Assembly: GCA_035503515.1 (NCBI GenBank)
Contig: DATJTJ010000161.1
Span: 18,590 to 82,589, forward strand
Source of the DNA: DAIDKA01 sp035503515
GTDB lineage: Bacteria > Pseudomonadota > Gammaproteobacteria > Steroidobacterales > Steroidobacteraceae
DNA: 64,000 bases
Reading direction: 5' to 3'
Below are positions 49,144 to 59,100 of this stretch, one piece after another. Both the position numbers and the translations under genes were made by a program. The notes below the pieces were generated by a model that saw nothing but the letters and a program-made list of their open reading frames with translations, searched no databases and had not been told where the DNA came from. Each line of letters opens with the position of its first letter. The first letter of the stretch is position 1.

Positions 49144-51376
49144 GGAACAGGGACTCGGATCGGATCGGGGTATGACGGATGCGCCTGCCGGTGGCATGGA
49201 AGACCGCATTGGCCACCGCCGCGCTCATCCCCACGATCCCGATCTCCCCTATTCCCTTGATGCCCAGCGGGTTGACCTTGTCATCGGCCTCGGGCACCAG
49301 AATGATCTCGATGTCCGGGACATCGGCGTTCACGGGGACCAGGTAGTCGGCCAGGTTGTCGTTCACATAGCGGGCGGTGGCGGGGTCGACCTCGGTCGCT
49401 TCATGCAGCACCGAGGAGAGCCCCCAGATGGCACCGCCCATCAGCTGGCTGTAGGCGGCCTTGGGATTGATGATGGTCCCCGCGGCGAACGCCGAAACCA
49501 CCCTCGCGACGCGGATTTCCCGCGTGCGGCGATGGATGCGCAGTTCCACGAAATGGGCGCCGAAGGCATACGCCGTGACGTCCTTGCGCCCCGAGCCGCG
49601 AAGCAGCTCCGGCTTGCCCTTGGTCATGTCCGCAAAACCCGAGTCCGGCAGGCCCGTGGGGATGTTCTCGGCATGGGCTTCGACGTGCTGGCCGAGCCTC
49701 GAGATCGCCTGCTGCCAGTCCTCCGAATGCCCCGCGCCATCCACCAGCCGGCCATGGGCGAGCCTGAGCGTGGTGGCGTCGCCACCCCTGAACGCACTGT
49801 CTGATGCCCCGACGGCCGCGAGCGCGATCCGCATCCGCAGATCCTCGCAGGCCTTGGCGACGACGTTGCTGATCGAGGCGGCATTGTTCGATCCGCCGGC
49901 GATCATGACGGGGGGCAGATCGCTGTCGCCCATCAGCACCGTGATCCGCTCGATCGGCAGGCCCAGCATTTCCGAGGCCGTGATGCCGACGACGGTGTAG
50001 GAGCCGGTACCGATCTCATGCCCGGCGAGCGCCACGGTTGCGCGGCCTTGCGCTGTCAGGGTGATGCGCACGCCCGCCGGCGCGATGTTGCTCGGATAGC
50101 AGCTGCTCGCACAGCCATACCCGATCAGCCATTCCCCGTCCGACATGGAGCCCGGCTGCGGCGTGCGCCTGCTCCAGCCGAACCGGGCCGCGGCCTGGTC
50201 GAAGCACTTCATGAGCGATCGGGAGCTGAAGGGCAGCTTGCTCACCGGATCGGTCTGCGTGTCGTTGATCCGCCGCAGTTCGATCGGATCCATCTTCAGC
50301 TGCCAGGCCAGTTCGTCCATGGCACTCTCGAGGGCGAACATGTAGGGAGTTTCCGCCGGCGCACGCATGTACCCGGGCGTATTGCGGTCCGCGTGGACCA
50401 CGTGCGCGGTCGCCGTGATGTTCGGACAGGCATACATCCGCCCGGTCGTCGAGCCGCCGGCGACGTTGTAACCGGACGGGCGGGAGGTCACCTCCCAGCC
50501 CTCGTGCCAGAAGGACAGCAGTCGACCTTCGGCCGTGGCCCCGAGCCTGATCACCTGCCGGGTTTCCGCGCGGTAGGTCCCGATGGTGAATCCCTGATCG
50601 CGGGTCGGAACGAGCTTCACCGGCCGGCCGACCCGCTGCGCGGCGATCGCGACCCACGCCGTCCGCGGGTTGGGTCCCTTGGACCCGAAGGCACCGCCGA
50701 TGTAGCGTGACACCGCCCGCACGGTCTGCGGTGCGATGCCGAGTCTCTGGGCCGCCGAGGCCTTGGTCCCCCACATGAACTGCGAGGGATCGTAGAGGGT
50801 CAGCCGCGGGCCGTCCCAGGCACAGGTGGTCGTGAACAGCTCGATCGGGTTGTGGTGCTGGGTCGGGGTGGCGTAGTGGCCTTCGAACTTCACCGGTGCC
50901 GCTGCGAACGCCTTTTCGGCATCGCCGACCTTGGGATCCGGGTCCATCTCCGGCTCGTGCGCTTCGGTCTTGACCCCCGGCGCATCGAAACCCGCGCTCG
51001 GCTGCATTTCAGCGTAGTTCACCACGACCCGGCGGGCCGCCTCGCGGGCCGACTCGTAAGTGTCCGCGACCACGATGGCGACGATCTGGCCGGCGTGCCA
51101 GATCTGGGCGCTCTCCAGCGATGTCGTCGTCGCTTTGCCATCCGGCCCCTGGGCCTCCTTCGCCATCGATCCGACGTTCTCGTAGGTCAGGATGTCCAGC
51201 ACGCCGCGCACCGCGCGCGCCTGCTCCAGCCTGAAGGAGACGATCTTGCCGCGGGCAATGGCGCTGGTGACGAGATAGGCGTAGGCGGGATGGGCGACCG
51301 GTTCATCGCTGGCGAAGCGGGCGGCGCCCGTCACCTTGGCGACGCCATCGATCCGGGAGGTGGGTTTGCCGAACAT
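49136..51376 (-). CDS. Molybdenum hydroxylase large subunit (PaoC/YagR-like)
   Basis: A 746-residue molybdopterin-binding subunit of the xanthine dehydrogenase family. It begins GKPTSRIDGVAKVTGAARFA and has QHHNPIELFTTTCAWDG, YIGGAFGSKG, MRAPAETPYMFALESAMDEL, ALAGHEIGTGSYTVVGITAS, GSNNAASISNVVAKACEDL, and the catalytic Glu in LGIKGIGEIGIVGMSAAVAN. Sequence style and operon order (2Fe-2S, FAD, Mo) match the periplasmic aldehyde oxidoreductase PaoABC rather than bona fide xanthine dehydrogenase. Substrate is probably an aldehyde. Confidence 0.92.
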   Translation of the reverse strand: MFGKPTSRIDGVAKVTGAARFASDEPVAHPAYAYLVTSAIARGKIVSFRLEQARAVRGVLDILTYENVGSMAKEAQGPDGKATTTSLESAQIWHAGQIVAIVVADTYESAREAARRVVVNYAEMQPSAGFDAPGVKTEAHEPEMDPDPKVGDAEKAFAAAPVKFEGHYATPTQHHNPIELFTTTCAWDGPRLTLYDPSQFMWGTKASAAQRLGIAPQTVRAVSRYIGGAFGSKGPNPRTAWVAIAAQRVGRPVKLVPTRDQGFTIGTYRAETRQVIRLGATAEGRLLSFWHEGWEVTSRPSGYNVAGGSTTGRMYACPNITATAHVVHADRNTPGYMRAPAETPYMFALESAMDELAWQLKMDPIELRRINDTQTDPVSKLPFSSRSLMKCFDQAAARFGWSRRTPQPGSMSDGEWLIGYGCASSCYPSNIAPAGVRITLTAQGRATVALAGHEIGTGSYTVVGITASEMLGLPIERITVLMGDSDLPPVMIAGGSNNAASISNVVAKACEDLRMRIALAAVGASDSAFRGGDATTLRLAHGRLVDGAGHSEDWQQAISRLGQHVEAHAENIPTGLPDSGFADMTKGKPELLRGSGRKDVTAYAFGAHFVELRIHRRTREIRVARVVSAFAAGTIINPKAAYSQLMGGAIWGLSSVLHEATEVDPATARYVNDNLADYLVPVNADVPDIEIILVPEADDKVNPLGIKGIGEIGIVGMSAAVANAVFHATGRRIRHTPIRSESLFPT

Positions 51377-51394
51377 GCCGATTCCGGGCGACCG

Positions 51395-52423
51395 CTAGGC
51401 CGCCTGCTCCTCAAGCGGCAGATCCCGGGCCTGCAGCAGCGCCCGCACGATCGTCTGCCGGGCGAGGGTCGGCTTGAACCCGTTTCTGCCGTGCGTCTGC
51501 GCTCCCTGCAGGGCCAGATCCGCCGCCGCGAGCGCATTCGCCTCGTTCAGGACCTTGTTCACCAGGAACTCCTCGGCCGTCGTGGCGCGCCACGGCCGAT
51601 AGGCCATGCCGCCCAGGCCGATGCGGACTTCGCGCACCGTCTGTCCGGAAAGATCCAGCGCGACTGCCGCCGAGGCCAGGGCGAATTCATAGGACGTCCG
51701 GTCGCGGACCTTGAGGTAGAGCGATCGCCGGAACCAGGACATCGCAGGGACCTCGAAGCCGACGATGATCTCGCCAGGCTCGAGGTTGGTTTCGATTTCG
51801 GGATGACCTTGCGGGTCGCGGTGCAGGGACGAGAACGGGATCCGCCGGGTGCCATGCGGGCCCCGCAGCTCGGTCTGGGCATCCAGGGCGACCAGGGCGA
51901 TGGCGAAGTCGCCCGCATACTGCGCGATGCAGCTGCGGTCGACGCCGAGGATGGCATGATTGCGATTGAACGCGCCGATGGCGGTGCACCCGGAGCCGGG
52001 TTCGCGCTTGTTGCAGGCCGCCCAGACGGTATTGCGGTAGTAGGGACAGCGGGTCTTCTGCAGCACGTTGCCGCCGAGCGTCGCCATGTTGCGCAACTGC
52101 GCGCTGGCCGCGAGTACCAGACTCTCGGCGATGACCGGATACCGGGTCCGGACCTGCGGGTGATCGGCGGCCTCCGCCATGCGCGCCAGTGCTCCGAGGC
52201 GCAGCCCGTGGGGACCCAGCTCGATGGCACCCAGTCCCCCGGCGAGGGAACCGATGTCCACCACCCGCGTCGGCCGCAGCACATCGAGCTTCATCAGATC
52301 GATGAGGGTCGTGCCGCCGGCCAGGAACTGGGTCCCTGCGTCCGTGGCGCCGCGGCCCGTCATGATTCCGAGCTGGGTGGCCTGCGCGAGATCATCAGCA
52401 CGTGCATAGCTGAAGGGCCGCAT
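51395..52423 (-). CDS. FAD-binding subunit of the molybdenum hydroxylase (PaoB/YagS-like)
   Basis: A 342-residue flavoprotein subunit. It starts MRPFSYARADDLAQA, has FLAGGTTLIDLMKLDVLRPT and ASAQLRNMATLGGNVLQKTR, and contains CPYYRNTVWAACNKREPGSG followed by CTAIGAFNRNHAIL: the four-cysteine insertion that carries a [4Fe-4S] cluster in PaoB. The ATG shares a base with the stop of the 2Fe-2S gene (TGATG). It passes electrons between the Mo site, Fe-S and FAD. Confidence 0.93.
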   Translation of the reverse strand: MRPFSYARADDLAQATQLGIMTGRGATDAGTQFLAGGTTLIDLMKLDVLRPTRVVDIGSLAGGLGAIELGPHGLRLGALARMAEAADHPQVRTRYPVIAESLVLAASAQLRNMATLGGNVLQKTRCPYYRNTVWAACNKREPGSGCTAIGAFNRNHAILGVDRSCIAQYAGDFAIALVALDAQTELRGPHGTRRIPFSSLHRDPQGHPEIETNLEPGEIIVGFEVPAMSWFRRSLYLKVRDRTSYEFALASAAVALDLSGQTVREVRIGLGGMAYRPWRATTAEEFLVNKVLNEANALAAADLALQGAQTHGRNGFKPTLARQTIVRALLQARDLPLEEQAA

Positions 52424-53001
52424 CAGACGCGCTCGGGCTGATCGCGGGCCTGCCTGACGGCCGCGACGATCTTGGGATACGCGGCGCACCGACACAGGTT
52501 GCCGCTCATGTACTCGCGGATGTCCGCGTCCGTCTTCGCATGGCCTTCACGGATGCAGGCCACGGCCGACATGATCTGGCCCGGCGTGCAGTAGCCGCAC
52601 TGGAACGCATCCTGATCGATGAACGCCTGCTGCATCGGATGCAGCCGGCCGTCGGGCTGGGCCAAGCCCTCGATGGTCTGGATGGGCTTGCCCTGGACGC
52701 TGATCGCAAGGGTCAGACAGGACAGTACCCGCCTGCCGTCGATGAGCACGGTGCAGGCGCCGCACTGACCCTGATCGCAGCCCTTCTTGGTTCCGGTCAG
52801 GCTCAGGTGATCGCGCAGCGCATCGAGCACCGTCACCCGGCAGTCCAGGAGCAGCCGCTGTTGTCGGCCATTCACCGTGAGGGTCAGGGGGAGCGTACCC
52901 GACCGCTCCCCGGTCGCCGGTTCAGCGGCGAGCGTGGGCATCGACACGCCAATGGTTGCGGCTGCGGCGCCGCTGAAGAGGCCCCGCCTGGTGATGCTCA
53001 T
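52423..53001 (-). CDS. 2Fe-2S subunit of the molybdenum hydroxylase with Tat signal (PaoA-like)
   Basis: A 192-residue ferredoxin-like subunit. The N-terminus is a twin-arginine signal (MSITRRGLFSGAAAATIGVS), so the assembled complex is periplasmic. Two 2Fe-2S sites are seen: GCDQGQCGACTVLIDGRRVL plus SCLTLAI, and QCGYCTPGQIMSAVACIREG plus SGNLCRCAAYPKIVAAV. The start at 53001 is chosen for the compact Tat signal; an upstream ATG at about 53037 would add 12 residues. First gene of the operon. Confidence 0.92.
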   Translation of the reverse strand: MSITRRGLFSGAAAATIGVSMPTLAAEPATGERSGTLPLTLTVNGRQQRLLLDCRVTVLDALRDHLSLTGTKKGCDQGQCGACTVLIDGRRVLSCLTLAISVQGKPIQTIEGLAQPDGRLHPMQQAFIDQDAFQCGYCTPGQIMSAVACIREGHAKTDADIREYMSGNLCRCAAYPKIVAAVRQARDQPERV

Positions 53002-53121
53002 ATCGACTGCACATCCGGAATGCCATGGAGGCATCAATATGCGGCCGATGCGCGGGCGGCGGCATCCATGCGCCGTGTCAGGCATGGTAGGACGGGCCTG
53101 ACCCGTTGTATACGGATGAAC

Positions 53122-54777
53122 TCAGCCGGCGGGCGGCGCCGCCGGCATGCGCTCGCGCAACTCCCTGACGAGCACACGCTCGTTTTCCGCATAGTCGATG
53201 GGCACGCACACCAGCTGCACGCCACCGGCCTGGAAGGCCCGTTCGAGCGTGCCCTTCAGGTCGCCAATGCTCGCGACGCGGCTGCCGTGCGCGCCGTAGG
53301 CCTCGGCGTAGCGCACGAAGTCCGGGTTGTCGAAGGTCATGCCGAAGTCCGCGAAATGGTCCACGGCCTGTTTCCAGCGGATCATGCCGTAGGCGCGATC
53401 CTCGATGACGAGCACGACCAGGTTCAGGCGCAGTCTGACCGCCGTCTCCAGTTCCTGGCTGTTCATCATGAAACCGCCATCGCCGCAGACCGCCATGATG
53501 CGCCGCTGCGGATACAGCAGTGCGGCCATGATGGCCGAGGGCAGCCCCGCCCCCATCGTTGCCAGCGCATTGTCCAGCAGCAGCGTGTTCGCCATGCGCG
53601 TGCGGTAATTGCGGGCGAACCAGATCTTGTACATGCCGTTGTCGAGCGCCAGGATGCCATCGGGTGGCATCACCTCCCGGACGTCGTGGACCAGTCGCTG
53701 CGGCGTGAAGCGATCCTCGTCGTTCCGGTCGGCGATGCTCTTCAGGATCGATGCGCGCAGCGGCAGCAGCGCCTGTGCGTGCGGCAGCCTGCCCTCCAGA
53801 CGGTCGGCGAGCATCCGCAGCGACATGCCGAGTTCGCCGATCACTTCCGCCTGCGGGAAATAGACCTGCTCCACCGTCGCCGACTGGTAGCCGATGTGGA
53901 TTACCTGCGGACCTGCGGCGCCCATGATGAAGGGCGGCTTCTCCACCGTATCGTGCCCGATGGTGACGATGAGATCGGCGCGCTCGATGGCCTGATGCAC
54001 ATAGTCGCGCTCGGAGAGCGCGGCCGTCCCCATGTACAGTTCCGTGCCACCCGGGACCGTGCCCTTGCCCATCTGGGTCGTGAAGTACGGGATCCGGGTG
54101 CGCAGTACGAACCGCGCGAGCTCCTCGGTGGAGCGCGGGCGCGAGGCCGCGGCGCCCAGCATCAGCAGCGGCCGCTTGGCCTGCATGATGATTGCCGCCG
54201 CATGATCGAGGGCCGCGGGGTTCGCCAGGGGCAGTTCCACGGCATGGGGTCGAATGAGCGGCGGCGCATCGCAGGTTGCGGCGGCGATATCCTCCGGCAG
54301 TTCCAGGTGCACCGGGCCCGGCCGCTCTTCGGTCGCGACCCGGAACGCTTCGCGCACCAGGGTCGGAATCATGGTCGCCGAGACCACCTGGCGGGTGAGC
54401 TTGGTCAGCGGTCTCATGGCCGCCACGATGTCGACGATCTGGAAGCGCGCCTGCCGCGAGGACAGGACCCCTTTCTGGCCGGTGATCATGATCATCGGCA
54501 TCGCCCCGAGCAGCGCGTAGGCCGCACCGGTCGAGAGGTTCAGGGCGCCCGGACCCAGGGTGGATATGCACACTCCGGGCTTGCCGGTCAGCCGGCCCTG
54601 GGTTGCGGCCATGAAGGCCGCGGCCTGCTCGTGGCGGGTGAGGACGAGTTCGATGGAGGAGCGGCGGATCGACTCGACCACATCGAGGTTCTCTTCCCCG
54701 GGGATCCCGAAAATCCGCTCCACCCCCTCGTTCTCCAGGGCCGCGACCAGCAGATCCGAACCTTTGACCGGTTTCAA
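53122..54777 (-). CDS. Thiamine-diphosphate enzyme, acetolactate-synthase-like
   Basis: A 551-residue ThDP-dependent enzyme with the three-domain layout of acetolactate synthase and benzoylformate decarboxylase. It has GSDLLVAALENEGVERIFGI and PGEENLDVVESI (residue Glu active), RHEQAAAFMAATQGRLTG, GPGALNLSTGAAYALLGAMP, and the ThDP motif CGDGGFMMNSQELETAVRLR. The C-terminal domain reads VVLVIEDRAYGMIRWKQ. It may be a catabolic AlsS-type enzyme; no regulatory small subunit gene is adjacent. It is coupled by ATGA to a GNAT gene. Confidence 0.88.
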   Translation of the reverse strand: MKPVKGSDLLVAALENEGVERIFGIPGEENLDVVESIRRSSIELVLTRHEQAAAFMAATQGRLTGKPGVCISTLGPGALNLSTGAAYALLGAMPMIMITGQKGVLSSRQARFQIVDIVAAMRPLTKLTRQVVSATMIPTLVREAFRVATEERPGPVHLELPEDIAAATCDAPPLIRPHAVELPLANPAALDHAAAIIMQAKRPLLMLGAAASRPRSTEELARFVLRTRIPYFTTQMGKGTVPGGTELYMGTAALSERDYVHQAIERADLIVTIGHDTVEKPPFIMGAAGPQVIHIGYQSATVEQVYFPQAEVIGELGMSLRMLADRLEGRLPHAQALLPLRASILKSIADRNDEDRFTPQRLVHDVREVMPPDGILALDNGMYKIWFARNYRTRMANTLLLDNALATMGAGLPSAIMAALLYPQRRIMAVCGDGGFMMNSQELETAVRLRLNLVVLVIEDRAYGMIRWKQAVDHFADFGMTFDNPDFVRYAEAYGAHGSRVASIGDLKGTLERAFQAGGVQLVCVPIDYAENERVLVRELRERMPAAPPAG

Positions 54778-55049
54778 CCTGCGCCCCCGGCATCTTTGCG
54801 GGCGTGTCGTTGCATATAGGCCACCGCATACGAGCAGATGGGCCGGACGGTCCAGCCGTGGGTCGACGCCAACTCGAGCGCCGTGCGCATCAGTTCCGCC
54901 GCCACCCCTCGGCCTTCGATGGGAGGCGCGACGTGGGTATGCGTGATGCTCATGACGTTGCCGTGGAGCTCATAGTCGAGCACCCCGCGCTCGCCCTCCA
55001 GTTGCGTCGAGAGCCGCTGGGCCCGCGGATCGTGATCGACTGTCAGCAT
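54774..55049 (-). CDS. GNAT-like N-acetyltransferase (YidJ/GCN5 small form)
   Basis: A 91-residue protein of the small GCN5-related group: LDYELHGNVMSITHTHVAPP, IEGRGVAAELMRTALELAST (acetyl-CoA loop), GWTVRPICSYAVAYMQRH (Cys and Tyr of the YjdJ/NAT-like family). Likely an acetyltransferase with unknown acceptor. Start at 55049; the stop overlaps the start of the ThDP enzyme (ATGA). Confidence 0.86.
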   Translation of the reverse strand: MLTVDHDPRAQRLSTQLEGERGVLDYELHGNVMSITHTHVAPPIEGRGVAAELMRTALELASTHGWTVRPICSYAVAYMQRHARKDAGGAG

Positions 55050-55071
55050 GTGCAGCCTTCGTAAAGTCCGT

Positions 55072-55593
55072 TCAGGGTAGGCGGCTCGGTGGATCGGTCG
55101 CCCTGGGGGGCAAAGGCCCGCCCGCATAGCTTGGAATCACCGTGCGGATGTTCCTTTCGGAAAATCCGATGCCGTCCACGAATTTCCAGGACGCCCCCGC
55201 ATTCTCCGAGACGCCGATGAAGTAGGCGGTCTGCGAGTAGCGCTGGCCCTTCACGGTCATGGTTTCCTGATAGGGAATGAAGATGTACTGCCTGCCGTCC
55301 CCGGCGAAGGGCTCGGTGGGCTTTCCCAGGTCGAACTGCTGCGCCTCGGGATGCGCCAGCCTGATGTTCTCGAAGGTGACGTTGAGTTCGGCGCGCAGCT
55401 CGCCCGGCTCGAAACCCTGATCCAGCAGCGGCTTGGTATACATCCACTTCAAGGTGCAATCCGCGTCCAGGTGCTTCATGCACTCCGTCAGCGACTTGGC
55501 ATCGTGCAGGGCATTGGCCGCGCTGTCAGCCGCAAGCGCCACCGGCGCAGCGCCCAGGAATGTGATCGCACACAGGATCCGGCAGTGGCTCAT
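55072..55593 (-). CDS. Secreted protein of unknown function
   Basis: A 173-residue exported protein with a signal peptide (ILCAITFLGAAPVALAADSA). The mature part has two cysteines near the start (ECMKHLDADCTLKWMYTKPL), then PGELRAELNVTFENIRLAHP, YIFIPYQETMTVKGQRYSQT, AYFIGVSENAGASWKFVDGI and IRTVIPSYAGGPLPP. I do not recognise the family. The start at 55593 overlaps the DoxX stop (ATGA), so it is co-translated with that membrane protein. Confidence 0.82.
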   Translation of the reverse strand: MSHCRILCAITFLGAAPVALAADSAANALHDAKSLTECMKHLDADCTLKWMYTKPLLDQGFEPGELRAELNVTFENIRLAHPEAQQFDLGKPTEPFAGDGRQYIFIPYQETMTVKGQRYSQTAYFIGVSENAGASWKFVDGIGFSERNIRTVIPSYAGGPLPPRATDPPSRLP

Positions 55594-56006
55594 GCCGGCT
55601 GCAGCCCGTAATCCGCACCGCCCCGCCCCACGAACAGCGGATAAAAATGCGCCCTCCAGGGCCACAGCAGCACCAGGTTGAAGACAATGCTCAGGGCCCC
55701 GAAGACGTAGTCCACCGTCGCCGGATCCAGCACCAGGTTCCAGTAGACGATGACGACGTTGATCGGTACCAAGGCCATCAGCGTCAGCGGCATGGCGCGG
55801 TGGGCCAGCATGGTGATGCCGAGCACGATCTCGAGGATCTTGACCCAGCGGAACAGGCCGCTGTCGATCAGGGCGTGGGTGAAGGCGATCGCTGCAGGCT
55901 CATGGCCCATGGGTTGCCAGGCCGGACTGATGAAGTGCATGGCCCCGGAATAGAGCCACCAGCCGCCGAAGATCACGCGACTGGCATGGTAGACGTACTT
56001 GAACAC
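55590..56006 (-). CDS. DoxX-like membrane protein
   Basis: A 138-residue four-helix membrane protein homologous to those at 24186-24638 and 24635-25447: VIFGGWWLYSGAMHFISPAW, MGHEPAAIAFTHALIDSGLF, VKILEIVLGITMLAHRAMPL, IVYWNLVLDP. Function unknown. It heads a leftward operon DoxX-secreted protein-GNAT-ThDP enzyme, separated from the TonB receptor by that receptor's terminator. Confidence 0.84.
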   Translation of the reverse strand: MFKYVYHASRVIFGGWWLYSGAMHFISPAWQPMGHEPAAIAFTHALIDSGLFRWVKILEIVLGITMLAHRAMPLTLMALVPINVVIVYWNLVLDPATVDYVFGALSIVFNLVLLWPWRAHFYPLFVGRGGADYGLQPA

Positions 56007-56078
56007 CCGATCTCTCCCAGGCGATGGTCGTGCAGAGCTTAACCGAGAACGGCGTGCTGCGCTGCGCCGGCCAGGCGC

Positions 56079-56112
56079 AAAAAAATGGGGCGGACCCGAA
56101 TGGCCCGCCCCG
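56079..56112 (-). terminator. Rho-independent terminator of the TonB receptor gene
   Basis: On the minus strand GGGGCGG (56111-56105) pairs with CCGCCCC (56093-56087), with an inner GCC/GGT extension, followed by A and a run of seven T (56085-56079). It lies 25 bp after the receptor stop (56137) and ends that transcript before the DoxX operon. Confidence 0.85.
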
Positions 56113-56136
56113 ATTCCCGACGAGGATCGCGCAACT

Positions 56137-59100
56137 TCAGAGCTTCATTTTCACACCCAGGTAGAAGCGCCGGCCGACGGTATCGTAGTTCGCGTCCGTG
56201 GCACCGATGGCGGTGGTCGATGCGTTCGCGCCGATCCACACCGGCCAGGCGTTCATCAGATTGTCGATACCACCGCGCAGGGTGAGCGCATCGGTCAGTG
56301 CGTAGCTGGCGAAGAAGTCGACTTCGTTGTACGCATTGGCCGCGCCCACCTGGTTCGGGGTGCTCGGATCCGGACCCGCCGCCGGCAGGTGCTGCCAGCG
56401 GAAGCCGAGGTTGGCCGGCCCGATCGAATAGCCGAAGGTGCTCAGCACCCGATCCCGGTAGGAACTGTTGGTGATCGTGCCCGTGTAGTTGATGTAGGCC
56501 GCGCCCTGGAAGGGCGAGACGGCATAGCGATCCAGGTAGTTGGCGACGATGTTGATGCTGATGCCGCCGGGAACCGACCTGAACAGGTCGGTATCCCCGA
56601 AGCGCAGGCCCCAGTCCAGTTCCAGGTCGATGCCGCGCGACTGGATGCCGCCCTCGTTGACATAGGGCGAGATGTAGTTCCGGGGCGCCCCGTACAGGTC
56701 GCCGGCGGCCGGCGCGTACTCACGATTGATGTACTGGCAATAGGGATTGCCGGCCACCAGCTGGGCACCGGTATAGGTTCCCGGGGCGGAGCCGATCAGG
56801 TTGTTGTACTGCGCATCCAGACACTCCTGGTAGACCTGCCCGAAGGTGGGGACTCCGATGGCACCGTCGAGCTGGATCTGGTACCAGTCCACCGACATCC
56901 GCAGGCGCTGCGTGTAGGCGGTCTGGAACGGCGAGTTCAGGACGATGCCCGCCGTCACGGTGCGCGCCACTTCGGACTTGAGGTTGGGATTGCCGGAGTT
57001 CAGGCCCAGCACGAACGGGAACGGCGCCGGCGCCGGACCGAACACATCGTACTGGTAGGTGTTGCCGCTGCCGCCCGGGGTCATCAGCGCTGCGGCCTGC
57101 GCCGCGGGCATCCCGCCCCGCTCCATCAGATACTGGCAGGCCGCCTGCACGTTGTAGCGGTTGGGGTTGCCGCCGATATTGCCCCACGAGGGCGTCGTTC
57201 CCTGATACACGGCGCAGGGATCCGCGCCCACGGTCAGCGCACTGCCACCCAAGGGGGTGAACAGCTCCGCGATGTTGGGCGCGCGGTTGGCGACCTCCAG
57301 GCCGCCGCGGACGTTCACCCAGTCGTTCATCACCCAGTTGCCGAGCAGCTTCCAGGTCTTCACGTCCCGGCCGGAGCTGGAGATGGCCACGCCCTGGGAG
57401 GCCTCGCTGTAGTCCGAGAAGCGGATGCCGGGGTCGATTTCGATGGACTTGGCGAAGGGCAGGTCCTTGACGATCGGAATCGAAAACTCCGTATAGACTT
57501 CCTCTACGCCCGTCTCGCCCCTGACCGCCGTGGGCAAGGCAATGTTCTGATCGACTTCCGGAAAGGCCTGCAGCGCGGTGTAGCCCGAATCCGGCGTGAA
57601 GCTGAACTGCTCCTGACGGTAGTCCGCACCCAGTGCGAAGCGCAGCCGCCCGGCATTGAACGGCATGTCGAGGAGGCTGCCCTGCAGATCGCCTTCGTAC
57701 ACGTTCTGCTCGATGGTGGTGACGTTGTTGAGGGCCGGATCTGCATAGGCATTGCAGTTCGCCGATGCCAGCGAGCCGATGGGATAGGCGCCGCCGGTGG
57801 CGGTGAAGATCGGCAGACCCGACGTGCAGCTGCCGCCGACCGAGATCGGGTACTGGGTATTGGTCCAGTTCTGGCCGTACAGGTTGGCACTGGCGAGGGT
57901 CTGCAGCCTGCTCAGGTTCGGAAAGCCGTTCAGCTGGTAGTTGAGGTTCGATTCGCCGGTCTCGCCGTACACATCCCAGGTCCAGTCCTTGGTGAATGTG
58001 GCAAAGGGGATTTCGCCCCGCAATCCGGCGGTCATCTGGTAGACGTTGCTGGTGGTGTCCGTCGTGTATGGGCCGAAGTAACTGTTGCTGCCGCCATAGG
58101 ACCAGTTGGCATTCGGATTCGGTCGGGAGCTGAGCAGGTTCGCAAGGCCCTGGGGTACCGGATTGAACGTCGCCCCCGCCGGCGGGGATCCGAAGTTCGG
58201 GGAACTCGGGTTGTCCCAGGGACCGTACGGAATGCTCAGTTCCCAGACGCTGAACAGGCCCGAGGGTTCGCCGACGGCCTCCGTGTAGGTCTTCGAAAAC
58301 TGCGCCTGCAGGTACGCCGTGAGCGAATCGTTGATGTTGTAGTGCGCCGTGGCCAGTGACTGCCAGCGGGTCTGGGGAATGGTCAGGTTGGGTATCTGGC
58401 TGTTGTAGCCGAGTTCCCCGTCGGGATTGATCTTGTACCCGGTGCCGAGGCCCAAGGGACCGCTGTAGCCTGATGACAGGGGCGCGTACTGGTTGAACAC
58501 ATTGCCGTTCGGGTCGACCAGCGTGCCGGTGGCCGGAGCGCCATAGGCGCCCACGCCCTTGGGCATGTTGGCCGGGTCATAGAAGTATTCGGGGATGTTG
58601 GGTCCGTTATAGAGCGCGCCTCCCGGCGTGCCCGGCGCCAGTTCGCCGGCCTGGAACCAGCCACGCTTGGTCTGATTGGCCTCGCCGACCTTGGAGTAGT
58701 CGAGCACCAGCATCATGTTGCCTTTGTTGTCGGCAAAATTGCCGCCCATGATCGCGCCGATCGACGTGTTGGCCGCATCGCCGTACTGGCTCAGGCCCTG
58801 CTGCGCATCGATCTCGAATCCCTGGTAGTTCTGTTTGAGCTTGACGTTGACGACGCCTGCGATGGCGTCCGCGCCGTAGGTGGAGGCGGCACCGCCGGTG
58901 ATCGTCTCGATGCTCTGGACCGCATCGGGCGGGATGGTGTTCAGATCGATTTCCAGCAGCGCATCGACCGGCTGCGCGCGGCGGCCGTCGATCAGGACCA
59001 GGGTCCGGTTGGTGCCCAGGCCCCGCAGGTCCGCGGTCGCGGCACCGGGGGCCGCACCGGTCGCCGACGGGAACGGGTTCGATGCAGCGCTCAGGTTGCT

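Noticed and set aside
52540..54819. A 759-codon open frame on the plus strand across the ThDP enzyme and the 2Fe-2S subunit
   Set aside because: It spans two unrelated real genes in antisense and encodes no known fold.
55999..58359. A 786-codon open frame on the plus strand across the STN TonB receptor
   Set aside because: No recognisable domain and antisense to a full-length receptor; explained by high third-position GC.
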